NCBI RefSeq assembly: GCF_014654205.1
Contig: NZ_BNAW01000004.1
Coordinates: 186,001 to 250,000 of the forward strand
Source: Amycolatopsis bullii
GTDB taxonomy: Bacteria; Actinomycetota; Actinomycetes; Mycobacteriales; Pseudonocardiaceae
Length of the DNA stretch: 64,000 bases
Direction of reading: 5' to 3'
Shown here: piece after piece, positions 33,679 through 43,373 of the stretch
Layout: every line of letters starts with the position of its first letter
Position numbering within the stretch: position 1 is the first letter of the stretch
Notes under the pieces: model-generated
The model's input: the letters and a program-made list of their open reading frames with translations, nothing else
Databases searched by the model: none
Told to the model about the DNA's origin: nothing
Translations under genes and position numbers: made by a program

Positions 33679-36600
33679 GTGACACAGCACAGATCGCGCT
33701 GGAGACGGCGGGCCGGGATCACCGTCCTCGCCACCGCACTCGGCGCCTCCGTCCTCGGGGTGGCTGTCCCGGTGGCCTCCGCCCAGCAGGCCCCGCCGAC
33801 CACCGGCGCGGCCGACGGCAAGACCCTCGACGAGCACGACCGCGCGCTCGTCGCCGAAGCCGAGAAGGCCGGGAAGCCCGACGTCACGCTGCTGATCGCC
33901 GCGGAAAAGGGCCAGACCGGCACCGCCGTGAACGAGCTCAAGGCCCTCGGCGGCGTCGTGCAGTCCACCGACACGAAGCTCGACTACGTCAAGGTCAGCG
34001 TTCCGACCGACAAGGCCGAGAAGGCCGCGAAGCTCAAGTCGGTCAACGCCGTCGACGTCGACGGGCTCATCGTGCGCGACGACCCGAAGCCCGACGGCGC
34101 GATGACTCCGCTGCCCCAGCCGGCCCCGGGCAAGAACACCCCGCGCGTCAACCCGTACCTGCCGACCGGCGACACCTACGCCGCGCAGTTCGGCCAGGTC
34201 CTGCCCAACTGGGACGGCAAGGACACCACGGTCGCGGTGCTCGACTCCGGCGTCGACCTCGACTCCCCCGCGCTGGCCACCACCAGCCACGGCGAACGCA
34301 AGATCGTCGACTGGTACAACGCCAACGCCACCAACTCCGGCGACGGCACCTGGGTCAAGCAGTCGACCCAGACCTACACCGGCACCTTCACCGCGAACGG
34401 CAAGACGTGGACGGCCCCGGCGACCGGCGGCCCGTACACCTTCGGCGTGTTCGGCGAGACCGCGGGCGACCTGGGCGCCGCGGACAGCGAGACCGGCGGT
34501 GACATCAACCGCGACGGCGACCGCGCCGACTCCTGGGGCGTGCTGCTCGACCCGGCGACAAAGGAGGTCCGGGTCGACCTCAACGGCAACGGTGACTTCA
34601 CCGACGAGAAGCCGATGACCGACTACAACAAGAAGTACGACGTCGGCTTCTTCGGCACCGACAACCCGGCGACCGACATCGCCGAGCGGATGGCCTTCGT
34701 GGTCCAGACCGACAAGCCGGGTTACGTCGGCATCGGCATCGCCGGTGCCGAGCACGGCTCGCACGTCGCCGGCATCGCCGCGGGCAACGACCTGTTCGGC
34801 GGCAAGATGGACGGCGCGGCCCCGGGCGCGAAGGTGCTGGCCGTCAAGGTCTGCCTCACCAGCTCCGGCTGCACCTCCTCCGGCCTCATCGACGGTGTCG
34901 TCTACGCCGCCAGCCACGGCGCCGACGTCATCAACATCTCGATCGGCGGCCTGCCGGCTCTCAACGACGGCAACAACGCCCGCGCGGAGCTCTACAACCG
35001 CACGATCGCCGAGTACAACGTCCAGATCTTCATCTCGGCCGGCAACAGCGGCGCCGGGGCGAACACCGTCGGCGACCCGTCGGTGGCCACGGACGCGATC
35101 TCGGTCGGCTCGTACATCACCAAGGAGACCTGGCTGTCGAACTACGGCTCGGTCACCAAGAACCCCGAGTCGATGCACCCGTTCTCCTCGCGCGGCCCGC
35201 GTGAGGACGGCGGCTTCAAGCCGGACATCATCGCGCCCGGCGCGGCCATCGCCACCGTCCCGCGGTGGGAGCAGCCGAGCCCGGTGGCCGGCACGTACAC
35301 CCTGCCTGCCGGGTACGCGATGCTGCAGGGCACGTCGATGGCGGCGCCGCAGGCGACCGGCGCGGCGGCCCTGCTGGTGAGCGCGTACAAGGCGACCCAC
35401 AACGGCCAGCGGCCGCCGGTGGCGCAGCTGCGTGCGGCGATCAAGTCGACCGCGCGGTTCGTGCCGGGCATCGGCGCGTACGCCCAGGGCGCGGGCCTGT
35501 TCAACGTCCCCGCCGCGTTCGTCGCGCTTTCGCTCAACCCGAAGCCGGACGCGGTTTCGACGTCGGTCGAGGTGCACACCGTGCAGTCGGGCCTGCTGGC
35601 CAAGCCGAACACGGGTGTGGGCATCCACGACCGCGAGGGCGTGACCACGGGCAAGGCCTACACCCGGACGTACACGATCACCCGGACCACGGGCTCGGCG
35701 CACCCGGTGCCGTACTTCGTGCGGTGGGTCGGCAACGACGGCACGTTCTCCTCCGCCGGCACGGTGGCCCTGCCGCTGAACACGCCGGTGACGTTCGACG
35801 TCAAGGTCAACCCGAAGAGCGCCGGGGTCCACTCGGCCCTGCTCTACCTGGACAACCCGCTGACCATCGGCATCGACGTGCAGACCCTGAACACGGTCTT
35901 CGCGCCGCAGGAGTTCGCCGCGGGCAAGGGTTTCCAGGTCGACAACTCGGGCAAGGCCGCCCGCAACCAGGCGACCAGCTACTTCGTGCGGGTGCCGCAG
36001 GGCGCCAGCGCGCTGAAGGTGGACCTGGACGCCGGCGGCGGCGCGCCGGGCAAGGGCCAGGTGCGGTTCCTGCGGTACGACCCGACCGGTGTCCCGGCCG
36101 AGGCCAGCACCGCGACGACCGCGTGCTACCTGCCCGACGCGGGTGCCGGCTGCGCCGGCGGCACGCCGACCAGCCGGACCATCGCCAACCCGATCCCGGG
36201 CGTGTGGGAGATCGTCGTCGAAGCGCGGCGGACGTCCGATGTGGACGAAGCGCCGTACAAGCTGTCGGCTTCGGTGCTGGGCACGGCGATCTCGCCGAAC
36301 CCGGACACGATCGCCTCGGCCACGCTGAACACGCCGATCGCGCGGTCCTACACCGTGCAGAACACGCTCGGCGCGTTCACCGGCAAGCTGACCGGCGCCA
36401 CGCTGGGCAGCGCGAAGACGCAGCGGCCGACGATCGCCGAAGGCACGCAGCAGCAGTACCAGATCGCGGTGACGCCGGGTTCGACGTCGCTGACGGCCAC
36501 GATCGGCAACCCCGCCGTGGTGGGCACGGACCTCGACCTGGTGCTCTACAACTGCACGACCGGTTCCTGCGTGCAGGCGGGCGTCAGCGCGGACGGTGAC

Positions 36601-36912
36601 TCCGAGGAGTCGGTGACCGTGCCCAACCCGGCCCCGGGTGTGTGGGTCGCGCTCGTCGACGGGTACGCGGTGCCGGGCGGCACCACGGCCTACGACTACC
36701 TCGACGTGTTCACCAACCCGGCGTTCGGTTCGGTCGCGGTGACCGACGCGAACGCGCTGCGGGCGTCGGGCAGCTCGTGGACCGTGCCGGCGACGGTGAC
36801 GGCCACCGCGGCTCCGGCCGCGGGCCGGATCCTGCGCGGTCAGCTGACCGTGCAGACCGACACCGGCGTCACGGTCGGTTCGTCGCTAGTGCAGATCACC
36901 GCGGTGAGCTAG
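33679..36912 (+). CDS. Secreted S8 subtilisin-like serine peptidase, large multi-domain
   Basis: 1077 residues from a GTG that begins the basic-hydrophobic signal peptide (cleavage near ASAQQA); GAAGGG lies upstream. An inhibitor-I9-like propeptide of about 130 residues precedes the subtilase domain. The catalytic triad is D189 (AVLDSGVD), H359 (EHGSHVAG) and S553 (QGTSMAAP), with the oxyanion region SAGNSGAG. About 170 residues between D and H is a large insertion, as in kumamolysin-unrelated tripeptidyl-peptidase-like S8 enzymes. The C-terminal 480 residues are beta-rich domains with LDLVLYNC and VALVDGYAVP, resembling pre-peptidase C-terminal modules. It acts outside the cell. A long hairpin follows the stop. 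Confidence 0.93.
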   Translation: MTQHRSRWRRRAGITVLATALGASVLGVAVPVASAQQAPPTTGAADGKTLDEHDRALVAEAEKAGKPDVTLLIAAEKGQTGTAVNELKALGGVVQSTDTKLDYVKVSVPTDKAEKAAKLKSVNAVDVDGLIVRDDPKPDGAMTPLPQPAPGKNTPRVNPYLPTGDTYAAQFGQVLPNWDGKDTTVAVLDSGVDLDSPALATTSHGERKIVDWYNANATNSGDGTWVKQSTQTYTGTFTANGKTWTAPATGGPYTFGVFGETAGDLGAADSETGGDINRDGDRADSWGVLLDPATKEVRVDLNGNGDFTDEKPMTDYNKKYDVGFFGTDNPATDIAERMAFVVQTDKPGYVGIGIAGAEHGSHVAGIAAGNDLFGGKMDGAAPGAKVLAVKVCLTSSGCTSSGLIDGVVYAASHGADVINISIGGLPALNDGNNARAELYNRTIAEYNVQIFISAGNSGAGANTVGDPSVATDAISVGSYITKETWLSNYGSVTKNPESMHPFSSRGPREDGGFKPDIIAPGAAIATVPRWEQPSPVAGTYTLPAGYAMLQGTSMAAPQATGAAALLVSAYKATHNGQRPPVAQLRAAIKSTARFVPGIGAYAQGAGLFNVPAAFVALSLNPKPDAVSTSVEVHTVQSGLLAKPNTGVGIHDREGVTTGKAYTRTYTITRTTGSAHPVPYFVRWVGNDGTFSSAGTVALPLNTPVTFDVKVNPKSAGVHSALLYLDNPLTIGIDVQTLNTVFAPQEFAAGKGFQVDNSGKAARNQATSYFVRVPQGASALKVDLDAGGGAPGKGQVRFLRYDPTGVPAEASTATTACYLPDAGAGCAGGTPTSRTIANPIPGVWEIVVEARRTSDVDEAPYKLSASVLGTAISPNPDTIASATLNTPIARSYTVQNTLGAFTGKLTGATLGSAKTQRPTIAEGTQQQYQIAVTPGSTSLTATIGNPAVVGTDLDLVLYNCTTGSCVQAGVSADGDSEESVTVPNPAPGVWVALVDGYAVPGGTTAYDYLDVFTNPAFGSVAVTDANALRASGSSWTVPATVTATAAPAAGRILRGQLTVQTDTGVTVGSSLVQITAVS

Positions 36913-36929
36913 CAGGTCTGCCGCGGCTT

Positions 36930-36975
36930 GTCGTGAGTGGTAAGGCGGGTTCTAACCCGCCTTACCACTCACGAC
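36930..36975. terminator. 22-bp perfect hairpin between subtilase and ROK genes
   Basis: Arms 36930-36951 and 36954-36975 are exact complements with a 2-base loop; the arm starts GTCGTGAGTGGTAAGG. It lies between convergent stops and overlaps the last codons of the ROK gene. A bidirectional terminator, and probably a member of a dispersed hairpin family. Confidence 0.8.
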
Positions 36976-38126
36976 GCCCGGGTGAGGAAGGGCGCGGGAT
37001 CGGCCAGGACGCGGTGGACGACCCGGCCGGCGGCGCCGAGCGTGGCCGCGTCCCCGCCGAGGCGGGAGGCGCTCAGGAACGGGGGCGTGCCGCGCAGGCC
37101 GCCCAGGCGCTTCGCCAGCACCTCCGACACCGGCCCGGACAACCACGGGTACAGCTGCGTGAACACCCCGCCCAGCACGATGCGGTCGAGGTCCAGCAGG
37201 TTCACCGCCGACGTCAGGGCGACGCCGAGAGCCCGGCCGGCCGCCACGCAGGCCGCCAGCGCCGTCTCGTCACCGCGCTCGAGAGCCGCCAGCAACGCCC
37301 GCACCGAAACGGCGTTTCCCGCCGCCAGCAGGGCTTCCTGCCCGGCGTAGGTCTCCAGGCAGCCCGTGCCACCGCAGCGGCAGGGCGCCCCTTCCGGCGC
37401 CACGACCACGTGCCCGAGCTCGCCGGCCAGGCCCGTCGCGCCCGAATACAGCACGCCGTTCACGACCAGGCCGGCGCCGATGCCGATTTCGCCGGACACG
37501 TAGAGGAAGTCACGTTCGCCGCCGCCGTACCAGAGCTCGCCGAGCGCCGCGAGGTTCGCCTCGTTGTCCAGCTCGACCGGGACCGGCAGCCGCAGCAGGT
37601 CGGCCGGGCGGACGTCCTGCCAGCCGAGGTTGGGGGCGCTGAACAGCACGCCGTCGCCGACCGGGCCGGACACCGCCAGCACCGCGCCCGCCGCCTCGAG
37701 CCCCAGCCGGTGGGCCTCGGCGAGCGCGTCGGTGGCCAGCTCCTGCAGTTCCCCGAGCACTTTCTTCGGCCGCGAGCCGCGGTTGTCGCGTTCGCGGCGG
37801 GCGGCGAAGCGGACCTCGCCGGTAAGGTCGAGCACGCGCACCGCGAGGTAGTCGACGTTGACCTCCAGGCCCAGTGACGCCACGCGGGCCCCGCTCAGCA
37901 CGACCTCCACCCCCGGCCGGCCGCGTTCGCCGACCCGCGCCGGGCCGGTTTCCGCCAGCAGGCCGGCCTCCACGAGGTCGCCGACGAGCTTGCTCACGGT
38001 CGACTTCGTCAGCCCGGTGACTTCGGCCAGCGCGGCCCGGGTGAGCGGGCCGCCGCGGCTGACCGCGCCCAGCACGACCTCGAGGTTGCGGGCGCGCATC
38101 TCTTCGTGCCGCACGGCCTGCGTCAT
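36969..38126 (-). CDS. ROK-family transcriptional repressor (XylR-like)
   Basis: 385 residues from the ATG with GGAGGAGGG upstream. Residues 10-75 are a MarR-like winged HTH (GPLTRAALAEVTGLTKSTVSK in part). The ROK domain follows: LGLEVNVDYLAVRVLDLTG, DNEANLAALGE, GIGAGLVVNG, the E-x-GH motif LAGELGHVVV, and the zinc site CRCGGTGCLE. DNA-binding plus ROK marks a sugar-responsive repressor. It is divergent from xylA with 98 bases between, which carry a TTTAGT/ACTAAA inverted repeat, so xylose (or glucose) control of xylA is the likely role. Confidence 0.9.
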   Translation of the reverse strand: MTQAVRHEEMRARNLEVVLGAVSRGGPLTRAALAEVTGLTKSTVSKLVGDLVEAGLLAETGPARVGERGRPGVEVVLSGARVASLGLEVNVDYLAVRVLDLTGEVRFAARRERDNRGSRPKKVLGELQELATDALAEAHRLGLEAAGAVLAVSGPVGDGVLFSAPNLGWQDVRPADLLRLPVPVELDNEANLAALGELWYGGGERDFLYVSGEIGIGAGLVVNGVLYSGATGLAGELGHVVVAPEGAPCRCGGTGCLETYAGQEALLAAGNAVSVRALLAALERGDETALAACVAAGRALGVALTSAVNLLDLDRIVLGGVFTQLYPWLSGPVSEVLAKRLGGLRGTPPFLSASRLGGDAATLGAAGRVVHRVLADPAPFLTRAS

Positions 38127-38187
38127 CGTGTCCCTCCTCCGAAGCACTCTAACCGGGCACTTGACGCCGGGGACCCCCGCGGCGCAT

Positions 38188-38212
38188 ATTTAGTCTACAA
38201 CGTGAACTAAAT
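38188..38212. promoter_or_regulatory. ATTTAGT-N11-ACTAAAT operator between ROK repressor and xylA
   Basis: A perfect inverted repeat with 7-base arms, ending 12 bases before the xylA ATG and 62 bases from the ROK start. It resembles the AT-rich XylR/ROK operators of other Gram-positive bacteria and stands out in this GC-rich DNA. It overlaps the likely leader of xylA, so binding should block it. Confidence 0.7.
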
Positions 38213-38224
38213 GAAGGGACAGTC

Positions 38225-39373
38225 ATGAGCGACTACGCTCCCCAGCCGGCCGACAAGTTCACCTTCGGCCTCTGGACCGTGGGCTGGCCCGCCAACGACC
38301 CGTTCGGCGTCGCCACGCGGGCGGCGCTGGACCCGGTCGAGAGCGTGCACCGGCTCGCCGAGCTGGGCGCCTACGGCGTGACCTTCCACGACGACGACCT
38401 GCTGGCCACCGAGCCGGACCGCGAAAAGGCGATCGAGCGCTTCCGCAAGGCGCTCGCCGAGACCGGCCTCAAGGTCCCGATGGCCACGACGAACCTGTTC
38501 ACCCACCCGGTGTTCAAGGACGGCGGCCTGACCAGCAACGACCGTGACGTCCGCCGGTACGCCCTGCGGAAGGTACGCCGGAACATCGACCTGGCGGCCG
38601 AGCTCGGCGCGGAGACCTACGTCGTCTGGGGCGGCCGCGAAGGCGCCGAGTCCGACGCCGCGAAGGACGTCCGCGCGGCGCTGGACCGCTACAAGGAGGG
38701 CCTGGACCTGCTCGCCGACTACGTCGTCGAGAAGGGCTACAACCTGCGGTTCGCCCTGGAGCCCAAGCCGAACGAGCCGCGCGGCGACATCCTGCTGCCG
38801 ACGATCGGGCACGCGCTGGGCTTCATCTCGCAGCTCGCGCGGCCGGAGCTGTTCGGGCTCAACCCGGAGGTCGGGCACGAGCAGATGGCCGGGCTCAACT
38901 TCGTGCACGGCATCTCGCAGGCGCTGTGGCAGGGCAAGCTGTTCCACATCGACCTCAACGGCCAGCACGGCCCGAAGTACGACCAGGACCTGATCTTCGG
39001 CCACGGCGACCTGAAGAGCGCGTTCTTCCTGGTCGACCTGCTGGAGAACGGCGGCTACGAGGGCCCCCGGCACTTCGACTACAAGCCGCTGCGCACCGAA
39101 GACGCTTCGGACGTATGGGTGTCCGCGGCGGCGAACATGCGGACGTACCTGATCCTCAAGGAGAAGTCGGCCGCGTTCCGGGCCGACCCGGAGGTCGTCG
39201 AGGCGCTCGCGGCGTCGCGGGTCCCGGACCTGTCGACGCCGACCCTGGCCCCGGGCGAGACGTTCGACGACGTGCTGAACGACGAGTTCGACCTCGACGC
39301 CGCGGCCGCGCGCGGGTACCACTTCACCCGGCTCAACCAGCTGGCCCTGGAGCACCTGCTCGGCGTGCGCTGA
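38225..39373 (+). CDS. xylA: Xylose isomerase
   Basis: 382 residues, the usual length of actinobacterial (class I) xylose isomerase, which converts D-xylose to D-xylulose and D-glucose to D-fructose. Catalytic H55 and D58 are in [28 protein letters not shown] (metal Glu), [12 protein letters not shown] and LFHIDLNGQ supply the other metal ligands. GAAGGGAC precedes the ATG. No xylulokinase gene is adjacent, so xylB must be elsewhere. Controlled by the divergent ROK repressor through the operator upstream. A hairpin starting 7 bases after the stop ends the transcript. Confidence 0.97.
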   Translation: MSDYAPQPADKFTFGLWTVGWPANDPFGVATRAALDPVESVHRLAELGAYGVTFHDDDLLATEPDREKAIERFRKALAETGLKVPMATTNLFTHPVFKDGGLTSNDRDVRRYALRKVRRNIDLAAELGAETYVVWGGREGAESDAAKDVRAALDRYKEGLDLLADYVVEKGYNLRFALEPKPNEPRGDILLPTIGHALGFISQLARPELFGLNPEVGHEQMAGLNFVHGISQALWQGKLFHIDLNGQHGPKYDQDLIFGHGDLKSAFFLVDLLENGGYEGPRHFDYKPLRTEDASDVWVSAAANMRTYLILKEKSAAFRADPEVVEALAASRVPDLSTPTLAPGETFDDVLNDEFDLDAAAARGYHFTRLNQLALEHLLGVR

Positions 39374-39379
39374 CCGGCC

Positions 39380-39412
39380 GCTACGCCGCGGGAAGCCCTC
39401 CCGCGGCGTAGC
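39380..39412. terminator. Hairpin between xylA and ThuA genes
   Basis: 14-base arms GCTACGCCGCGGGA and TCCCGCGGCGTAGC, 5-base loop, overlapping the last codons of the ThuA gene. Bidirectional terminator for xylA and the ebo-type operon. Confidence 0.75.
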
Positions 39413-40043
39413 GGATCGCGCCCAGCAGGAGCGCGCGGAACGCCGGATCGGCGTACGACTCGGCCGTGTGCCCGAGCCCGGTGTAGAACGCCCGGCCCCG
39501 GCCCTGCGGGTGGCACCACGTGATCGGGTGGTCCGCTCCCATCCGGCCACCGGTGTAGCTGGACTCGTCGAGCGTCTGCAGCACCCGCACGCGGCCACGC
39601 GGGTTGGTGCGGAAGTCGTACAGCTCGTCGGTCCGGGTCCACACCGGCGGCAGGTGGGCCGTCGCCGGGTGGGTGCCGTCCTCGGTGACGAACCGGGCCC
39701 GCTGGATCTCCGGGTGGCGGTCGAACCAGGCGCCCACCAGCTCGCCGTACCACGGCCAGCCGTACCCCGTGTCGGCCGCCGCGTGGACGCCGACGTAACC
39801 GCCCCCGTTCTCCACGTAGGACTCGAACGCCGCCCGCTGCGCCGCGTCCAGCACCTCGCCGCTGGTCGACAGGAACACGACGACGTCGTACGAGGACGCC
39901 GTGAACGCCTCCTCGGTCGCCGTGACGGCGAACCCGTGCGCCGACCCCAGTTCCCGGATCGCCTCGATCCCCGCCGGGATCGAGGCGTGCCGGTACCCGG
40001 CCGTCTTGGAGAACACCAGCACCCGCACGGGAGTTCCCTTCAC
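39381..40043 (-). CDS. ThuA-family protein (last gene of ebo-type operon)
   Basis: 220 residues from a GTG that overlaps the previous stop (GTGA). ThuA-like fold of the glutamine-amidotransferase superfamily: VLVFSKTAGYRHASIP at the start, DVVVFLSTSGEVL, the GG loop NGGGYVGVHAAADT, HPITW and GRGRAFYTGLGH. The family occurs in trehalose and polyol utilisation and is only partly characterised; a redox or hydrolytic role on a sugar derivative has been proposed. Its presence beside ebo genes suggests handling of a polyol or sugar precursor. Confidence 0.88.
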   Translation of the reverse strand: MKGTPVRVLVFSKTAGYRHASIPAGIEAIRELGSAHGFAVTATEEAFTASSYDVVVFLSTSGEVLDAAQRAAFESYVENGGGYVGVHAAADTGYGWPWYGELVGAWFDRHPEIQRARFVTEDGTHPATAHLPPVWTRTDELYDFRTNPRGRVRVLQTLDESSYTGGRMGADHPITWCHPQGRGRAFYTGLGHTAESYADPAFRALLLGAIRYAAGGLPAA

Positions 40044-41401
40044 TCGGTGGCCGCCAGCAGGAGGTCCTTGACCTCGGTGGCGTGGATCTTCTCGCGCGCG
40101 AACGCCGGATCCGAGCACAGCAGCACGGGTCCGTCCTCGGGCGAGTCGGGCAGGCGGCCGTGGCTGCCGCGCACCGGGGCCGGGTCGAGCGGGACGACCT
40201 GCATCGAATACCGCAGGCCGAGCTTCTTGCGGGCCAGCGCCGACGCCGCCTTGAGCTTCACCATCGGGTCGTCCGGGTCGAAGAACAGCTCGGCCGGGTC
40301 GTAGCCCGGCTTGCGGTGGATCTCCACCGTCCTCGCGAAATCCGGTGCGCGGTCGTCGCTCAGCCAGTAGTAGTAGGTGAACCAGGCGTCCGGCTCGGCG
40401 ATCGCGACCAGCTCGCCCGCCCGCTCGTGATCGACGCCGAGCCCGGCCTGTCCGGCGCGGTCGAGGACCACGTCCACACCGGACAGCCCGGCCACGATGT
40501 CCCGCACCCGCGGGAGGTCCGCCGGATCGGCGACGTAGACGTGCGCGACCTGGTGGTCGGCCACCGCGAACGCCCGGGACGTCCACGGGTCCAGGTACTC
40601 CATGCCCGCCTGGACGTACACGTTCAGCAGGCCTTCGCGGCGCAGCGCCCGGTTGACGTCGACCGGCCGGCTCGCGTTCGTGATGCCGTACTCCGACAGG
40701 GCGACGACGGTGTGTCCGCCCGCGGCCGCGAAGTCCAGCAGGGGCCGCAAAGCCGTGTCGAGCTCGCGCGCGGCCTCCGCGGCCTGCGGCGCATCCGGGC
40801 CGAAGCGCTGCAGGTCGTAGTCCAGGTGCGGGAGGTAGACGAGTGTCGTGTCCGGCTTGTCCTCGGCCATGATCTTCTGCGCCGCGGCGGCGATCCACTG
40901 CGACGAGGCGATCGACGCCGTCGGGCCCCAGTAGGTGAACAGCGGGAACTCGCCGAGGGCGCCGACCAGCCGGTCGTGCAGCTGCGGTGGGTACGTGTAG
41001 CAGTCCGGGGACTTCTTGCCGTCGGCGTGGTAAATCGGGCGCGGGGTCACCGTGAGGTCGGTGTCCGCGCCCATCGCGTACCACCAGCAGACGTTGGCGA
41101 CCCGGTGGCCGGGCTGCGCGCGGCGGGCCGCGTCCCAGAACTTGTCCCCCTGCACCAGCTTGTTGTGCTGGCGCCACAGGAACACCTCGCCGAGTTCGCG
41201 GAAGTACCAGCCGTTGCCGACGATCCCGTGCCCGGCGGGCTGCAGGCCGGTGAGGAACGTCGACTGCACCGGGCACGTGACCGCCGGGAACACCGTGTCG
41301 AGCTGAGCGGTGAAGCCCGGTTCGGCCATCTTGCGCAGGTTCGGCAGGTGCGGGAGGAGCCGCGGGGTGAGCCCGACGACGTCCAGGACGAGCAAACTCA
41401 T
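40040..41401 (-). CDS. Alkaline-phosphatase-superfamily phosphodiesterase (EboF-like)
   Basis: 453 residues; ATG overlaps the EboE stop (ATGA). The type I phosphodiesterase/nucleotide pyrophosphatase domain shows LLVLDVVGL (first metal Asp), the nucleophile loop PAVTCPVQSTFLTGLQP (Thr), GHGIVGNGWY, LPHLDYDLQRFGP (metal Asp and His), and ALSEYGI with NHQVAHVY-like ADHQVAHVYV. It should hydrolyse a phosphodiester or phosphomonoester on the pathway metabolite. No signal peptide is seen, so it is cytosolic unless exported by another route. In ebo clusters this position is occupied by EboF. Confidence 0.85.
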   Translation of the reverse strand: MSLLVLDVVGLTPRLLPHLPNLRKMAEPGFTAQLDTVFPAVTCPVQSTFLTGLQPAGHGIVGNGWYFRELGEVFLWRQHNKLVQGDKFWDAARRAQPGHRVANVCWWYAMGADTDLTVTPRPIYHADGKKSPDCYTYPPQLHDRLVGALGEFPLFTYWGPTASIASSQWIAAAAQKIMAEDKPDTTLVYLPHLDYDLQRFGPDAPQAAEAARELDTALRPLLDFAAAGGHTVVALSEYGITNASRPVDVNRALRREGLLNVYVQAGMEYLDPWTSRAFAVADHQVAHVYVADPADLPRVRDIVAGLSGVDVVLDRAGQAGLGVDHERAGELVAIAEPDAWFTYYYWLSDDRAPDFARTVEIHRKPGYDPAELFFDPDDPMVKLKAASALARKKLGLRYSMQVVPLDPAPVRGSHGRLPDSPEDGPVLLCSDPAFAREKIHATEVKDLLLAATE

Positions 41402-42525
41402 GCGGACACCTCTTCCAGGCCGAGGGCGATCAGTTCCCGCCGGGTCCAGGCCAGCTCGGCCGCGATGCCCGCGACCAGCCCGGCGTCGTCGGCGGGTGCG
41501 TCCGGGAGCACCTGCCAGGTGTAGGTCTCGACTTCGACGTGGTCGGTCCGCGCGGCCGCCCCGCCGAACAGTCCGGCCAGGGTGGCGGTCAGCACCGGCC
41601 GGGTCGACGTCAGCGGCGGCGCCGGGTCGGCGTGCAACGGCACGTGGAAGTGCACCCGCCACGGTTCCCGCCCCGGGAGGCCACCGGCCAGCGCGAGGTC
41701 GAGGTCGTCGGCCCCCGGTGGACCTCCTTCGGTGCTCTGGTGCAGGAACCGTGGCTCCACGAAGGACTCCAAAGCCGCCCGCGTCACCGGGTCCGCGGGA
41801 TCGGCGGCTTCCAGGGCCGCCGACGCCTGGAGCTTGACGACGGCCAGTCCGGCGGCCTCGAGCCGGTCCAGCGCGGCGGCCGGGTCTTCGAAGCCCACCG
41901 CGAGGTGGCAGGTGTCCAGGCAAATGCCCAGCCATTCGTTGTCCACTTCGGACAAGAGCGACGCGGCCTGCGCTGTCGTCTCGATGACGCAACCGGGTTC
42001 CGGCTCGAACGCCACCCGCACCGGACGGTCCTGCGCGGCCAGCCCCTCGGCGAGGACGGCCAGCTGCCCGTCGTCGCCCCGCCATTCCGTCCGCCAGCCC
42101 AGCGGCAGGGTCGAGACGCTGCCGCGCACGGCGTCGTCCGGCATCAGCTCGGCGAGCAGCCGCGCCAGGTCCAGGGTGTACCGCGTGCGCTCGGGCGCCG
42201 CCCAGTCCGGCCGGTACACCCGGTGCTTGACGACCGGGTCGTGGAACCCCTGGTACGGGAACCCGTTGAAGGTGACGACCTCCAGGCCGCGCACGGCCAG
42301 TTCGCGGCGCAGCCGGGCCACCGCCGCCGGGTCCCCGGCCAGCTCGGAGGCCACCGGCCGGGCCAGCCACAGGCCGAGCCCGAGCCGGTCCACGCCCAGG
42401 CGTTCGCGGACCGGCTCGCCGAAGCGGGCCAGCTGGGCGAGCACGCCGTCGAGGTCTTCGGCCTGGTGGACGTTGGTGCAGTAGGCGAGGTGGACGCACG
42501 TGCCGTCGCGGTGCCGGAACCTCAC
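41398..42525 (-). CDS. eboE: EboE, metabolite-traffic TIM-barrel protein
   Basis: 375 residues from GTG (GTGA overlap with the TatD stop). AP-endonuclease-2-like TIM barrel with the EboE start pattern HLAYCTNVHQAEDLDGVL, then EVVTFNGFPYQGFHD, AFEPEPGCVIET, GICLDTCHLAVGFED and WRVHFHVPLHADP. Glu, Asp and His ligands suggest a divalent metal. EboE belongs to the ebo cluster described in cyanobacteria, eustigmatophyte plastids and bacteria, where ebo genes are needed to move a metabolite to the periplasm; its exact reaction is unknown. Confidence 0.88.
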   Translation of the reverse strand: MRFRHRDGTCVHLAYCTNVHQAEDLDGVLAQLARFGEPVRERLGVDRLGLGLWLARPVASELAGDPAAVARLRRELAVRGLEVVTFNGFPYQGFHDPVVKHRVYRPDWAAPERTRYTLDLARLLAELMPDDAVRGSVSTLPLGWRTEWRGDDGQLAVLAEGLAAQDRPVRVAFEPEPGCVIETTAQAASLLSEVDNEWLGICLDTCHLAVGFEDPAAALDRLEAAGLAVVKLQASAALEAADPADPVTRAALESFVEPRFLHQSTEGGPPGADDLDLALAGGLPGREPWRVHFHVPLHADPAPPLTSTRPVLTATLAGLFGGAAARTDHVEVETYTWQVLPDAPADDAGLVAGIAAELAWTRRELIALGLEEVSA

Positions 42526-43373
42526 TTGCGCGCCCCCCGCAGGATCGAGTTGCCCGCGAACTCGGCGGCCGGCGGCTCGCCGTCCAGGGCGAGCCGGCCG
42601 CTCTGCCCGTAGAACTCGACCGGATTGCGCCACAGCACCCGGTCGACGTCGTCCTCGGTGAACCCGGCGGCCAGCATGGCGTCGCCGGTGCGCCGGGTCT
42701 TGAGCGGATCGCTCTTGCCCCAGTCGGCGGCCGAGTTCACCAGCACGCGCTCGGTGCCGTACTCGCGCAGGATCGCGACCATCCGGTCCTCGTCCATCTT
42801 CGTGTCCGGGTAGATGGAGAAGCCCAGCCAGCAGCCGGACTCCTTGGCCATCGCCACGGTCAGCTCGTTGAGATGGTCGAGCGCCACCCGGTCCGGCGCG
42901 ATCCCCGACTCGCGGACGACGGCGATGCTCCGCTCGGTCCCGGCCGCCTTGTCGCGGTGCGGGGTGTGGACGAGCGCCGGCAGGTCGTGGGCGATCGCCA
43001 GCGCGAGCTGGGCGGCGAACGCCTTGTCCTCGTCGGCGGTCATCGAGTCGTAGCCGATTTCGCCGACGGCGACCACGCCGTCCTTCTCCAGGTACCGCGG
43101 CAGCAACTCGAGCACCGGGACGCAGCGCGGGTCGTTGGCCTCCTTGGGGTTGAGCGCGATCGTGCAGTGGTGGGCGATGCCGAACTGGCTCGCGCGGAAC
43201 GGCTCCCAGCCGACGAGGGCGTCGAAGTAGTCGGTGAAGCTGCCGACGTTCGTGCGCGGCTGGCCCAGCCAGAACGCCGGTTCGACCAGCGCCCGGACGC
43301 CGGCCGCGTGCATGGCCGCGTAGTCGTCGGTGGTCCGGGAGCTCATGTGGATGTGGGGATCGAAGATGCGCAT
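42522..43373 (-). CDS. TatD-family metal hydrolase (EboB-like)
   Basis: 283 residues; the ATG shares a base with the EboA stop (TGATG). Metal motif FDPHIH at residues 4-9, GEIGYDSM, LPALVHTPHRDK, DHLNEL and VNSAADWGKSD, the order of the two-metal TatD/amidohydrolase barrel. In ebo operons EboB is a TatD-like hydrolase. Its substrate is unknown; given the coupling to EboA and EboE it probably processes the same metabolite, not DNA. Confidence 0.88.
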   Translation of the reverse strand: MRIFDPHIHMSSRTTDDYAAMHAAGVRALVEPAFWLGQPRTNVGSFTDYFDALVGWEPFRASQFGIAHHCTIALNPKEANDPRCVPVLELLPRYLEKDGVVAVGEIGYDSMTADEDKAFAAQLALAIAHDLPALVHTPHRDKAAGTERSIAVVRESGIAPDRVALDHLNELTVAMAKESGCWLGFSIYPDTKMDEDRMVAILREYGTERVLVNSAADWGKSDPLKTRRTGDAMLAAGFTEDDVDRVLWRNPVEFYGQSGRLALDGEPPAAEFAGNSILRGARK

